Below, one piece after another: positions 1 to 6,146 of a stretch of DNA of 7,187 nt. A program made the translations under genes and the position numbers. Origin of the DNA: Lonsdalea quercina subsp. quercina (GTDB lineage Bacteria > Pseudomonadota > Gammaproteobacteria > Enterobacterales > Enterobacteriaceae); NCBI RefSeq assembly GCF_000688655.1, contig NZ_JIBO01000010.1:66684-73870 (forward strand). The letters run 5' to 3'. Under the pieces are notes generated by a model. The model did no database searches and was not told where the DNA came from. It was given only the letters and a program-made list of their open reading frames with translations. Positions within the stretch are counted from its first letter, which is position 1, and the number at the start of each line of letters is the position of its first letter.

Positions 1-413
1 CGGTGCGCGAAGCGCGCGCTGAAGCTTTTGTAGAAATGGCTCCTGAAACGCTGGCCATGATTATCGAAGGCCGCCATCACAAGGGCGATGTGTTCGCTAC
101 GGCGCGCATCGCCGGTATTCAGGCGGCGAAACGGACCTGGGACCTGATCCCGCTGTGTCACCCTCTGCTGCTGACCAACGTGGCGGTAGAGCTGGAAGCG
201 CAGCCGGCGCACCATCGCGTGCGCATCGCGTCGCTGTGCCGTCTTACTGGCAAGACCGGCGTGGAGATGGAAGCCCTGACGGCCGCCTCCGTGGCGGCGC
301 TCACCATTTACGATATGTGTAAGGCGGTGCAGAAAGACATGGTTATCGGCCCCGTCCGGCTGCTGGCGAAAAGCGGCGGTAAATCCGGCGACTTTCGGGC
401 GGAGGACGCATGA
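1..413 (+). CDS. moaC: Cyclic pyranopterin monophosphate synthase MoaC, 5' partial
   Basis: MoaC acts after MoaA in molybdenum cofactor synthesis, turning the cyclised GTP product 3',8-cH2GTP into cyclic pyranopterin monophosphate in the cytoplasm. The frame is open from the window edge. The first full codon (GTG at 3) is an internal Val, not a start: it aligns with about residue 25 of E. coli MoaC (161 aa), so some 24 N-terminal residues lie outside. In E. coli numbering the active-site residues are all present: Lys51 ([10 protein letters not shown]), His77 (IPLCHPL), Glu112 and Glu114 (TGVEMEAL), Asp128 and Lys131 ([10 protein letters not shown]). The C-terminus ([10 protein letters not shown]) is complete and the stop TGA at 411-413 overlaps the moaD start in ATGA, so the two are translationally coupled in the moa operon. 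The visible part is intact, with no lesion. Confidence 0.97.
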   Translation, partial: VREARAEAFVEMAPETLAMIIEGRHHKGDVFATARIAGIQAAKRTWDLIPLCHPLLLTNVAVELEAQPAHHRVRIASLCRLTGKTGVEMEALTAASVAALTIYDMCKAVQKDMVIGPVRLLAKSGGKSGDFRAEDA

Positions 414-655
414 TCACGGTCCTGTTTTTCGCTCAGGTACGGGAGCAGGTGGGGAGGGAGCGCGAGACGCTGCCAGCGACCTTCCCAACGGTTTCCGCGC
501 TGCGGCAGGCGTTGTGCGCACGCGGTGACCGCTGGGCGTTGGCGCTGGAAGACGGCAAGCTGCTGGCGGCGGTGAATCAGACGCTGGTGGCGATGGACCA
601 TCCGTTGCGTGACGGCGACGAGGTCGCTTTTTTCCCGCCGGTGACAGGGGGATGA
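410..655 (+). CDS. moaD: Molybdopterin synthase small (sulfur-carrier) subunit MoaD
   Basis: MoaD is the ubiquitin-fold sulfur carrier of molybdopterin synthase. Its C-terminal Gly is adenylated by MoeB and converted to a thiocarboxylate, which supplies the dithiolene sulfurs. The 81-residue product has the same length as E. coli MoaD, begins [15 protein letters not shown] and ends with the diagnostic PPVTGG di-glycine tail that inserts into the MoaE active site. The middle segment [20 protein letters not shown] is almost identical to the family. The start ATG at 410 lies inside the moaC stop (ATGA) and is preceded by a strong GGAGGA at 401-406, close to the start. The stop TGA at 653-655 runs into moaE. 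A cytoplasmic heterotetramer with MoaE is expected. Confidence 0.97.
   Translation: MITVLFFAQVREQVGRERETLPATFPTVSALRQALCARGDRWALALEDGKLLAAVNQTLVAMDHPLRDGDEVAFFPPVTGG
646..651 (+). promoter_or_regulatory. Ribosome binding site that decides the moaE start
   Basis: AGGGGG lies at the end of moaD. It directly abuts an ATG at 652 (no spacer) but sits 6 nt before the in-frame ATG at 658, a normal Shine-Dalgarno spacing. This favours 658 as the moaE start, although 652 would give the familiar ATGA overlap. Confidence 0.6.
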
Positions 656-657
656 AA

Positions 658-1116
658 ATGGAAGCTACCCGCATTCGGGTCGGAGAAGCGGCATTCAGCG
701 TGGGCGACGAGTATGCTTGGCTGGCCGCCTGTGATGAGGACGGCGCGGTCGTCACTTTCACCGGCAAGGTGCGCAACCATAATCTGGGCGAGAACGTGAG
801 CGCCCTGACCCTGGAACATTACCCCGGCATGACTGAAAAAGCGCTGGCGGAGATCGTCGAGGAAGCGCGTGAACGCTGGCCGCTGCAACGCATCAGCGTC
901 GTTCATCGCATCGGCGCGCTCTATCCCGGCGATGAAATCGTGTTCGTGGGCGTGACGGGCGCGCACCGGGGGGCGGCATTCGACGCCGCTGAGTTCATCA
1001 TGGACCTGCTGAAAACCCGTGCGCCGTTCTGGAAGCGTGAGTCAACGGACGAGGGCGAGCGGTGGGTAGCCTCGCGGGACAGCGATCGTCTGGCCGCCAA
1101 GCGCTGGATGCGGTGA
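658..1116 (+). CDS. moaE: Molybdopterin synthase catalytic (large) subunit MoaE
   Basis: MoaE is the catalytic subunit of molybdopterin synthase. With thiocarboxylated MoaD it adds two sulfurs to cyclic pyranopterin monophosphate to form molybdopterin. From the ATG at 658 the protein has 152 residues and lines up with E. coli MoaE (150 aa) without gaps from residue 1. Catalytic Lys119 and Lys126 (LKTRAPFWKRE) and the anion-binding Arg39, His103 and Arg104 (KVRNHNLG and TGAHRG) fall at the same numbers. An in-frame ATG at 652 would add Met-Lys and overlap the moaD stop as ATGA. I prefer 658 for its ribosome-binding-site spacing and the collinear alignment. The C-terminus has two residues (Met-Arg) beyond the E. 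coli end. It is the last gene of the moa operon here. Confidence 0.95.
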   Translation: MEATRIRVGEAAFSVGDEYAWLAACDEDGAVVTFTGKVRNHNLGENVSALTLEHYPGMTEKALAEIVEEARERWPLQRISVVHRIGALYPGDEIVFVGVTGAHRGAAFDAAEFIMDLLKTRAPFWKRESTDEGERWVASRDSDRLAAKRWMR

Positions 1117-1125
1117 CAAGCCCTC

Positions 1126-1163
1126 ATCGGCGATAGGAGACTGGGCGGTTGCGCGCCGATTTT
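1126..1163 (+). terminator. Possible terminator of the moa operon
   Basis: ATCGGCG (1126-1132) and CGCCGAT (1154-1160) form a perfect 7-bp stem starting 10 nt after the moaE stop, with T residues at 1160-1163. The 21-nt loop is long and the T-tract short, so this is a weaker candidate than the one after ybhL. It overlaps the likely ybhL promoter region. Confidence 0.35.
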
Positions 1164-1164
1164 G

Positions 1165-1173
1165 TGGTAAACT
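1165..1173 (+). promoter_or_regulatory. Candidate extended -10 promoter of ybhL
   Basis: TGGTAAACT contains the extended -10 dinucleotide TG followed by TAAACT, which matches TATAAT at 4 of 6 positions. No good -35 hexamer is visible at 16-18 bp. It lies 57 bp before the ybhL start, leaving a leader of roughly 50 nt. Confidence 0.35.
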
Positions 1174-1184
1174 TTAGGTCGGAG

Positions 1185-1198
1185 GGCAATTATTTGCC
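1185..1198 (+). repeat. Short inverted repeat in the ybhL leader
   Basis: GGCAA-TTAT-TTGCC is a perfect 5-bp inverted repeat with a 4-bp centre, located 12-25 bp downstream of the candidate ybhL -10 hexamer. It could be a small hairpin at the 5' end of the mRNA or a repressor site. No factor can be named from the sequence. Confidence 0.4.
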
Positions 1199-1230
1199 TG
1201 GGATCGTTTACTCAACACAAAGGAAGCTTC

Positions 1231-1941
1231 ATGGATCGATATCCGCGTTCCAATGACTCGATTGTTCAGCGTGCCGGCACCGGCATGCAGACCTATATGG
1301 CGCAGGTTTATGGTTGGATGACCTGCGGCCTGCTGCTGACGGCGTTTGTCGCCTGGTATGCGGCGAATACGCCCGCCGTGCTGAATCTGGTTTTCTCCAG
1401 TCAGATCACTTTTTACGGACTGATTATCGCGCAGCTGGGTCTGGTCTTCGTGATTTCCGGCATGGTGAACCGTCTTAGCGGAACGGTGGCGACGGGTCTG
1501 TTCATGCTCTACTCGGCGCTGACCGGATTAACGCTATCCAGCATCTTTATCGTCTACAGCGGCGGCTCTATCGCCAGCACCTTCGTCATCAGCGCGGGAA
1601 TGTTCGGTGCGATGAGTCTCTACGGCTATGTGACCAAACGTGACCTGAGCGGTCTCGGCAGCATTCTGTTCATGGGGCTTATCGGCATCCTGCTGGCAAC
1701 GTTGGTCAACTTCTGGCTGAAAAGCGATGCGCTGACGCGCGCTGTCACTTACATCGGCGTGATCGTGTTCGTCGGGCTGACTGCCTACGACACGCAGAAG
1801 CTGAAAAATATCGGCGAGCAGCTGTCCCCTGATGACAAAGACGGCTTCCGTAAATACTCGATTGTCGGCGCGCTGACGCTGTATCTGGACTTCATTAACC
1901 TGTTCCTGATGATGCTGCGTCTGCTGGGCAACCGCCGCTAA
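1231..1941 (+). CDS. ybhL: BI-1/TMBIM family inner membrane protein YbhL
   Basis: This 236-residue protein matches E. coli YbhL (234 aa) over its full length and belongs to the Bax inhibitor-1/TMBIM family (PF01027). Family members such as B. subtilis YetJ act as pH-sensitive calcium leak channels; the physiological role of YbhL itself is not established. Seven hydrophobic helices are visible at about residues 25-45, 60-79, 86-109, 115-133, 143-163, 172-187 and 207-230. The two conserved acidic residues of the family's di-aspartyl sensor appear as Asp187 in AYDTQK and Asp220 in LYLDFINLF. The start is supported by AAAGGAAG at 1219-1226 and by the MDRYPRS N-terminus. It has its own leader after moaE and ends just before a strong terminator. 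In E. coli ybhM follows; here it is absent and ybhN converges directly. Confidence 0.95.
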   Translation: MDRYPRSNDSIVQRAGTGMQTYMAQVYGWMTCGLLLTAFVAWYAANTPAVLNLVFSSQITFYGLIIAQLGLVFVISGMVNRLSGTVATGLFMLYSALTGLTLSSIFIVYSGGSIASTFVISAGMFGAMSLYGYVTKRDLSGLGSILFMGLIGILLATLVNFWLKSDALTRAVTYIGVIVFVGLTAYDTQKLKNIGEQLSPDDKDGFRKYSIVGALTLYLDFINLFLMMLRLLGNRR

Positions 1942-1965
1942 TCGCACGGCACGGCGAATGAAACG

Positions 1966-1995
1966 AAAACAGGGAGCTTAAGCTCCCTGTTTTTT
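1966..1995. terminator. Bidirectional intrinsic terminator between ybhL and ybhN
   Basis: A perfect 28-bp palindrome (1966-1993) is centred on CTTAAG. Its GC-rich stem is ACAGGGAGC/GCTCCCTGT. On the plus strand it runs into T6 (1990-1995), and on the minus strand into TTTTCGTTT. It starts 24 bp after the ybhL stop and lies 30 bp beyond the ybhN stop, so it can terminate both converging units. Confidence 0.93.
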
Positions 1996-2023
1996 GTGCT
2001 GAAGCTTGAGGTCGCGTTACCGC

Positions 2024-3007
2024 TTAGCGCGTTTCTTCCGGCAGCGTCGCCAGCGCTTGCAGGTTCTTCGTCCGCAGTTTTCTGGCGCGGCCTTCCAACC
2101 ACAGGTAAGGGCCGAGCGCGACGATCAGCGGGGCAATGTAGTAGAGCGCCCGATAGGCCAGCAGCGCGGCGATAATCTCCCCGTGAGTGAACGGCCTGCC
2201 CGCCAACAGCGCCAGAAATATCGCTTCCAGCACGCCAATGCCCGCGGGGACATTGGCGACCAGACAGGCAATGCTGGCGATCAGCAGGACGCCGAAAACC
2301 ATAATAAAATCGGCTTTTTGCCCCAGCAGCAGCCAGATAATCCCGCCCATAATCAGCCAGTTCAGCGACGAAACCAGCAGTTGCAGGAAGGCCATTTTCA
2401 GCGACGGCAGCGAGAACTTCATGCCGCGAAACGACAGACGACGACGGTGAGAAAAGGCGCATGACCACAGATAGCCTACGATCACGAGCAGCAGCGTGTA
2501 GCCGATCAGACGGAGGGCGACGTCGCCAATCACCCAGTTCCCCGGCATATGCAACGGGCCGAAGGCGAATACGCCGCCCGCGAGCAGGATATAACCCAGC
2601 CAGTTGGTGGCGATGCTGAGGGAAAACATTTTCGTGATAGTGCTGCTCTTCAGCCCCAGCCGGGAATAGAGCCGGAAGCGCATTCCTACGCCGCCGACCC
2701 ACGCGCCAAGCGTGAAATTGAACGCATAGCAAATCATGGATACCAGCAGCACCTGCAGGCGGGGAAGCGGGTGGCGGCAGTAGGCGCGCCCAAGCAGGTC
2801 GTAAACGCCGTACAGCAGGTAGCTTATTGCCACCAGACCAGTGATGAGATAGACCACCTGACGGTTGTAGGCCAGGATCGCATGCAGCACCTCTGTCCAA
2901 TCCACGTTCTGCGCAAAGCTGACCAGCAGCACGACTACCGCAATGAGAAACAGCGCGGCGATACTCTTCTTGAGTAGCGTTTTCTTTTTGCGGCGACTGA
3001 CCTTCAT
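2024..3007 (-). CDS. ybhN: MprF/LPG-synthase-like integral membrane protein YbhN (UPF0104)
   Basis: This 327-residue polytopic inner membrane protein is close to E. coli YbhN (about 318 aa). It belongs to the UPF0104 / lysylphosphatidylglycerol-synthase transmembrane family (PF03706), related to the flippase part of MprF. No aminoacyl-transferase domain is attached and its substrate is unknown; pairing with cardiolipin synthase suggests a phospholipid-related role (inference). A basic N-terminus (KVSRRKKKTLLKK) precedes hydrophobic segments at about 15-32, 51-72, 84-104, 126-148, 163-183, 205-228, 233-251 and 277-306. The family motif PAGIGVLE sits at 254-261. The ATG at 3007 overlaps the clsB stop as ATGA. 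The frame is open 39 codons further upstream, but that stretch lies inside clsB and lacks homology, so 3007 is the start. It is the second gene of the clsB-ybhN operon. Confidence 0.93.
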   Translation of the reverse strand: MKVSRRKKKTLLKKSIAALFLIAVVVLLVSFAQNVDWTEVLHAILAYNRQVVYLITGLVAISYLLYGVYDLLGRAYCRHPLPRLQVLLVSMICYAFNFTLGAWVGGVGMRFRLYSRLGLKSSTITKMFSLSIATNWLGYILLAGGVFAFGPLHMPGNWVIGDVALRLIGYTLLLVIVGYLWSCAFSHRRRLSFRGMKFSLPSLKMAFLQLLVSSLNWLIMGGIIWLLLGQKADFIMVFGVLLIASIACLVANVPAGIGVLEAIFLALLAGRPFTHGEIIAALLAYRALYYIAPLIVALGPYLWLEGRARKLRTKNLQALATLPEETR

Positions 3008-4251
3008 GATCGCGTGATCTCCTGTTGGGTGGGTAATTCCTTTGTCGTCGCCTCGGTCGGCGACGTCTCTTCCGGGCTGAGCAATTTGAGTCGCGGCGTA
3101 TGCGCAGGCAACCAGCCTATCCATGCCGGAAAGTGGCGCAAAAAGTGGAACACCAGCACGTTCTGTATCAGGCGCCAGTAAGACCGTTTAGGCAACTGGT
3201 CTGCCTCGATGCGCAGGGAGTCGTGCGTCATCAGCTCTTGCAGGTGTTCTCGCAGCTGTCGGTTAAAGGCCCGATCATGAATTATCAGATTGGCCTCCAG
3301 ATTCAAGGCCAAACTCAGTGGATCCAGATTGCTGGAGCCGACGGTGGTCCACTTATCGTCCTGCAACGCGATTTTGCCGTGTAACGGACGGCGGCGATAT
3401 TCGTAGATCTCCACGCCGGCGCGCAACAGGTAGTGGTATAGCATGCGAGCGCCGACCAGGACGATCGGCATATCGGGCTGTCCCTGCACGATGAGGCGCA
3501 CGCGCACGCCGCGGCGTGCGGCTTTACGCATCGATCGCAGCAGACGATAGCCGGGAAAAAAGTAGGCGTTGGCGATCACGACCTCACGTTTGGCCTGACG
3601 CAGCATCGAGAGATAGTGTTTTTCGATGTCATCGCGGTGGGAGGCGTTGTCGCGATAGACGAACAGCGCCTGCGCGTCGCCCGGATTGCGGTTGCGGACG
3701 GGGCGTCGGAAGCGGTTTCGCCACCAGCGTTTCGGCGGCTCTTCATGCACCAAAACATCCATTACATAGCGATAGATGTCTTGCACCACCGGTCCGCGGA
3801 CTTTGACGGCGTAGTCCTGCTTGGCTTCCGGACCGGCATAGGTCATGTGGTCCTCGGCGAAATTGATGCCGCCGACCCAGGCAGCCGCGCCATCGACCAC
3901 AACGATTTTACGGTGCAGGCGACGAAATACATTGGTGCGCATGCCGAGCAGTCGCGGACGAGGGTCGTAGAAGCGGACTTGGACGCCCGCCGCAATCATC
4001 GGCGCCAGAAAGTCGGCGGACAGATCGTGCGAGCCAAATCCGTCCGCCAGAACATCCACGCTGACGCCCCGCTGCGCGGCCTCGGCCAGCACGTCGCGCA
4101 GCTCGGTGCCGATCTCATCCTCGAACCAGATGAAGGTTTCCAATATCACGTGGCGCTGGGCCTGGCGAATAGCGGAAAAAACGCTGGGGTAGAAAGCGTC
4201 GCCGTTGATCAGCAGCTCGAACTGATTGTCATCACGCCATGTCGCTTTCAT
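3004..4251 (-). CDS. clsB: Cardiolipin synthase B
   Basis: ClsB (formerly YbhO) is a phospholipase D superfamily enzyme that makes cardiolipin from phosphatidylglycerol; E. coli ClsB can also make phosphatidylglycerol from phosphatidylethanolamine and glycerol. The 415-residue product matches E. coli ClsB (413 aa) end to end. Both HxKxxxxD catalytic motifs are intact: HRKIVVVD (His113, Lys115, Asp120) and HGKIALQD (His291, Lys293, Asp298). The segments ILETFIWFEDEIG (36-48), TVGSSNLDPLSL (303-314) and HFLRHFPAWIGWLPAHTPRL (369-388) are family hallmarks. Like E. coli ClsB it lacks the N-terminal transmembrane pair of ClsA. The divergent C-terminal tail (391-415) is Glu/Thr-rich. The start at 4251 has AGGAG 8 nt upstream. 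It is the promoter-proximal gene of clsB-ybhN. In E. coli ybhP lies upstream in the same operon; it is missing here. Confidence 0.96.
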   Translation of the reverse strand: MKATWRDDNQFELLINGDAFYPSVFSAIRQAQRHVILETFIWFEDEIGTELRDVLAEAAQRGVSVDVLADGFGSHDLSADFLAPMIAAGVQVRFYDPRPRLLGMRTNVFRRLHRKIVVVDGAAAWVGGINFAEDHMTYAGPEAKQDYAVKVRGPVVQDIYRYVMDVLVHEEPPKRWWRNRFRRPVRNRNPGDAQALFVYRDNASHRDDIEKHYLSMLRQAKREVVIANAYFFPGYRLLRSMRKAARRGVRVRLIVQGQPDMPIVLVGARMLYHYLLRAGVEIYEYRRRPLHGKIALQDDKWTTVGSSNLDPLSLALNLEANLIIHDRAFNRQLREHLQELMTHDSLRIEADQLPKRSYWRLIQNVLVFHFLRHFPAWIGWLPAHTPRLKLLSPEETSPTEATTKELPTQQEITRS

Positions 4252-4310
4252 CCATTTATCTCCTGGTAGAGCTGGAAGGCAAACCGTCGAGAGCGGGAGC
4301 TTGCCCGTGA

Positions 4311-4326
4311 CAAAGTATAGACTTTG
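4311..4326 (-). promoter_or_regulatory. clsB -10 element inside a 16-bp inverted repeat (operator candidate)
   Basis: CAAAGT-ATAG-ACTTTG is a perfect 6-bp inverted repeat with a 4-bp centre. On the minus strand it contains TATACT (4319 down to 4314), a 5 of 6 match to TATAAT, facing clsB and leaving a leader of about 55 nt. No convincing -35 hexamer is present at 16-18 bp. The combination resembles a promoter whose -10 is covered by a dimeric regulator, perhaps compensating for a weak -35. This is inference from the layout only. Confidence 0.5.
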
Positions 4327-4367
4327 GCATAGACGACGTGCCCAGATCCATCCTAAATTCAGTAGGA

Positions 4368-4427
4368 TCGGACGGTTTCCGGCGTGTCGTCAGGTGTCGG
4401 GAAGGCGGCGATAATCCAACCGTCCGA
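4368..4427. repeat. Long-range 10-bp inverted repeat in the clsB-rhlE gap
   Basis: TCGGACGGTT at 4368-4377 and its exact reverse complement AACCGTCCGA at 4418-4427 flank a 40-nt spacer that itself carries two GTGTCG direct repeats (4384-4389 and 4394-4399). Transcribed on either strand, this could fold into a hairpin with a large loop, or the arms could be paired protein sites. I do not recognise it as a known RNA family or REP element. Confidence 0.6.
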
Positions 4428-4576
4428 CGCGGGGGAGGTCCGGTGCGGCAAACAGGGAAAATGGCGCTGAGAGCGCGGGTGGAGATAGCGTTAATGAACA
4501 AAAAACACGGCGGGCGGCCGGTTTTCCTCCTCAAAGTGTGATGCAGGTAGAAAAATCCCTTATAGTCATCATTTCC

Positions 4577-4585
4577 TGATACAAT
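4577..4585 (+). promoter_or_regulatory. Extended -10 promoter of rhlE
   Basis: TGATACAAT combines the TG extension with TACAAT, a 5 of 6 match to TATAAT. It is the best promoter-like site on the plus strand of this gap. No strong -35 is seen, which extended -10 promoters tolerate. The predicted start near 4592 gives a leader of about 147 nt before rhlE. Confidence 0.55.
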
Positions 4586-4598
4586 CATTGGCAGTTAT

Positions 4599-4627
4599 GC
4601 ACCGTAGTTTGTGCCCATTCATCTGGG
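4599..4627 (+). repeat. Two small inverted repeats at the 5' end of the rhlE leader
   Basis: GCAC-N8-GTGC (4599-4614) is followed immediately by CCCA-N6-TGGG (4614-4627), both just downstream of the predicted rhlE transcription start. They could be 5' mRNA hairpins or operator half-sites. E. coli rhlE is regulated by the TetR-family protein CecR, but I cannot confirm a CecR site here. Each arm is only 4 bp, so chance is possible. Confidence 0.3.
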
Positions 4628-4738
4628 TTAGCGCATCGCGTACGCACACCGAACGTCGCGCCGAAACCCATCTTGTTATCGCCCTGGAAACTACGCCGAC
4701 GTTTGTCCGGTCAGGGTCGATCTGGAGTTGTTCTCAAT

Positions 4739-6097
4739 ATGTCTTTTGAATCTCTCGGCCTGAGCGCCGATATTTTACGTGCCGTGGAAGAGCAGGGTTA
4801 TCGTGAGCCGACGCCGGTACAGAGTCAGGCAATCCCGTTGGTATTAGCCGGCCGCGACCTGATGGCCAGCGCTCAGACCGGTACGGGCAAGACGGCAGGC
4901 TTTACGTTGCCGCTGCTGCAGATGCTCAGCACGAAACCCACGTCGAAAGGACGTCGCCCGGTTCGTGCGCTGATTTTGACGCCGACCCGTGAACTGGCGG
5001 CGCAGATTGGCGAAAACGTCCAGTCTTATAGCAAGTACCTGAGCCTACGTTCGCTGGTCGTGTTCGGCGGTGTCAGCATCAACCCGCAAATGATGAAACT
5101 GCGCGGCGGCGTGGACATTCTGGTGGCGACCCCGGGTCGACTGCTGGATCTGGAACACCAGAATGCGGTAGACCTGTCTCAGGTCGAGGTTCTGGTGCTG
5201 GACGAAGCCGACCGTATGCTGGATATGGGCTTCATCCACGACATTCGTCGCGTGCTGTCGAAATTGCCGACCCGACGTCAGAACCTGATGTTCTCCGCCA
5301 CCTTCTCTGATGACATCAAGGGGTTGGCCAACTCCCTGCTGAACAACCCGGCCTCTGTGGAGGTGGTGCGTCGCAACACGCCGTCAGAACTGGTGACGCA
5401 GCATGTGCATATGGTCGACAAAAAACGCAAACGCGAACTGTTGTCTCAGTTGATTGGTCAGAACGACTGGCGTCAGGTGCTGGTCTTCACCCGCACCAAA
5501 CACGGGGCCAACCATCTGGCTGAACAGCTGGAAAAAGACGGCATCACCGCAGCGGCGATCCACGGTAATAAGAGCCAGGGCGCACGCACCCGTGCGCTGG
5601 CTAACTTCAAAGACGGTTCCATTCGTGTGCTGGTCGCGACCGATATCGCGGCGCGTGGTCTGGATATCGACCATCTGCCGCACGTCGTCAACTATGAGCT
5701 GCCGAACGTGCCGGAAGATTACGTTCACCGTATCGGTCGTACCGGGCGTGCCGCCTCTACCGGTGAAGCGCTGTCGCTGGTCTGCGTGGACGAACACAAA
5801 CTGCTGCGCGATATCGAACGCCTGCTGAAGCGTGAGATCCCGCGTATGGCTGTTCCGGGCTATGAGCCGGACCCGACTATCAAGGCCGATCCGATTCAGA
5901 ATGGTCGTCAGGGCGGCCGGGGCGGTCGTCCGTCGTCGGCTCCGCGTGGCGGCGGCGGTGCTCGTCAGGGGAACCACCGCGGCGGCGCAGGTGAGGGCGG
6001 ACGCCCTGCTCGTCAGGGCGCGCCTCGCTCCGGCGGCGCGCGTGACGGTCAGGCTCGTCGCGCTCGTCCGAGTCACAAACCGGCGTCCAAGGCCTAG
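4739..6097 (+). CDS. rhlE: ATP-dependent DEAD-box RNA helicase RhlE
   Basis: RhlE unwinds RNA duplexes with ATP and contributes to ribosome maturation and RNA turnover. The 452-residue protein (E. coli 454 aa) has every DEAD-box motif in order: Q motif GYREPTPVQ (20-28), Walker A AQTGTGKT (45-52), PTRELAAQ (82-89), TPGRLLD (131-137), DEAD (155-158), SAT (186-188), VLVFTRTK (247-254), [12 protein letters not shown] (300-311) and HRIGRTGR (330-337). The RhlE-type motif [10 protein letters not shown] follows DEAD. Residues 389-452 form a basic Gly/Arg-rich disordered tail likely to bind RNA. This tail differs from the Gln-rich E. coli tail and repeats the triplet RQG at 390, 409 and 425. The start ATG at 4739 gives the canonical [13 protein letters not shown] at 4724-4727 lies 11 nt upstream, a long spacing. 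The frame is open further upstream, but that part has no homology. Apparently monocistronic. Confidence 0.97.
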   Translation: MSFESLGLSADILRAVEEQGYREPTPVQSQAIPLVLAGRDLMASAQTGTGKTAGFTLPLLQMLSTKPTSKGRRPVRALILTPTRELAAQIGENVQSYSKYLSLRSLVVFGGVSINPQMMKLRGGVDILVATPGRLLDLEHQNAVDLSQVEVLVLDEADRMLDMGFIHDIRRVLSKLPTRRQNLMFSATFSDDIKGLANSLLNNPASVEVVRRNTPSELVTQHVHMVDKKRKRELLSQLIGQNDWRQVLVFTRTKHGANHLAEQLEKDGITAAAIHGNKSQGARTRALANFKDGSIRVLVATDIAARGLDIDHLPHVVNYELPNVPEDYVHRIGRTGRAASTGEALSLVCVDEHKLLRDIERLLKREIPRMAVPGYEPDPTIKADPIQNGRQGGRGGRPSSAPRGGGGARQGNHRGGAGEGGRPARQGAPRSGGARDGQARRARPSHKPASKA

Positions 6098-6105
6098 TTT
6101 GTGTG

Positions 6106-6130
6106 ACAGGCGGCCCTCCGGGTCGCCTGT
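6106..6130 (+). terminator. Hairpin after rhlE, possible terminator without T-tract
   Basis: ACAGGCG (6106-6112) pairs with CGCCTGT (6124-6130). A G-T wobble and CCC/GGG continue the stem to a TCC loop, giving 11 pairs starting 8 nt after the rhlE stop. No run of T follows on either strand, so it is either a weak intrinsic terminator or an RNA 3'-end stabiliser for rhlE mRNA. Confidence 0.5.
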
Positions 6131-6146
6131 ACGTTCGCGCGTCTGT

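Larger units (their letters stand above)
4252..4738. other. Divergent intergenic region between clsB and rhlE
   Basis: This 487-bp gap contains no convincing gene. The open frames in it (for example 4256-4588 minus and 4338-4541 plus) have no ribosome binding site, no family motifs and Arg/Pro-rich shadow-like translations. It holds the clsB promoter candidate, the 4368-4427 inverted repeat, an A-rich stretch (4500-4505), and the rhlE promoter and leader. E. coli has ybhP upstream of clsB, but I found no ybhP residue pattern here in any frame. Confidence 0.6.

Noticed and set aside
3..5. GTG at the window edge as the moaC start
   Set aside because: It encodes the internal valine equivalent to about residue 25 of E. 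coli MoaC; the true start is outside the window.
1938..2900. Long minus-strand open frame of about 320 codons overlapping ybhN
   Set aside because: It lies on the same strand as ybhN in another frame. Its translation is Arg/Ala/Gly-rich without family motifs, while the ybhN frame gives a well-conserved membrane protein.
3008..3124. N-terminal extension of ybhN by 39 codons
   Set aside because: It would lie entirely inside clsB, has a hydrophilic translation unlike YbhN, and the ATGA overlap at 3004-3007 gives a natural coupled start.
4498..4525. Possible minus-strand terminator (GC-rich stretch followed by T6)
   Set aside because: Only a 4-bp stem (CGGC/GCCG) can form, and no minus-strand gene lies upstream for it to terminate.
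4338..4541. Plus-strand 67-codon open frame in the clsB-rhlE gap
   Set aside because: It has a GTG start without a ribosome binding site, overlaps the inverted repeat and shows no recognisable domain.
4256..4588. Minus-strand open frame upstream of clsB as a possible ybhP remnant
   Set aside because: No frame in 4252-4738 shows endonuclease/exonuclease/phosphatase motifs or the ybhP C-terminal pattern as I recall it. The translation is Pro/Arg-rich and no ribosome binding site is seen.
4673..4738. N-terminal extension of rhlE by 22 codons from TTG 4673
   Set aside because: The extension has no homology, a rare start codon and no ribosome binding site; MSFESLGLS at 4739 is the conserved family N-terminus.
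5384..6076. Minus-strand open frame of about 230 codons opposite rhlE
   Set aside because: It is antisense to a fully conserved helicase frame. The Thr/Arg/Ala-rich translation reflects the GC-rich codons of the RGG tail, and no ribosome binding site or motif supports it.
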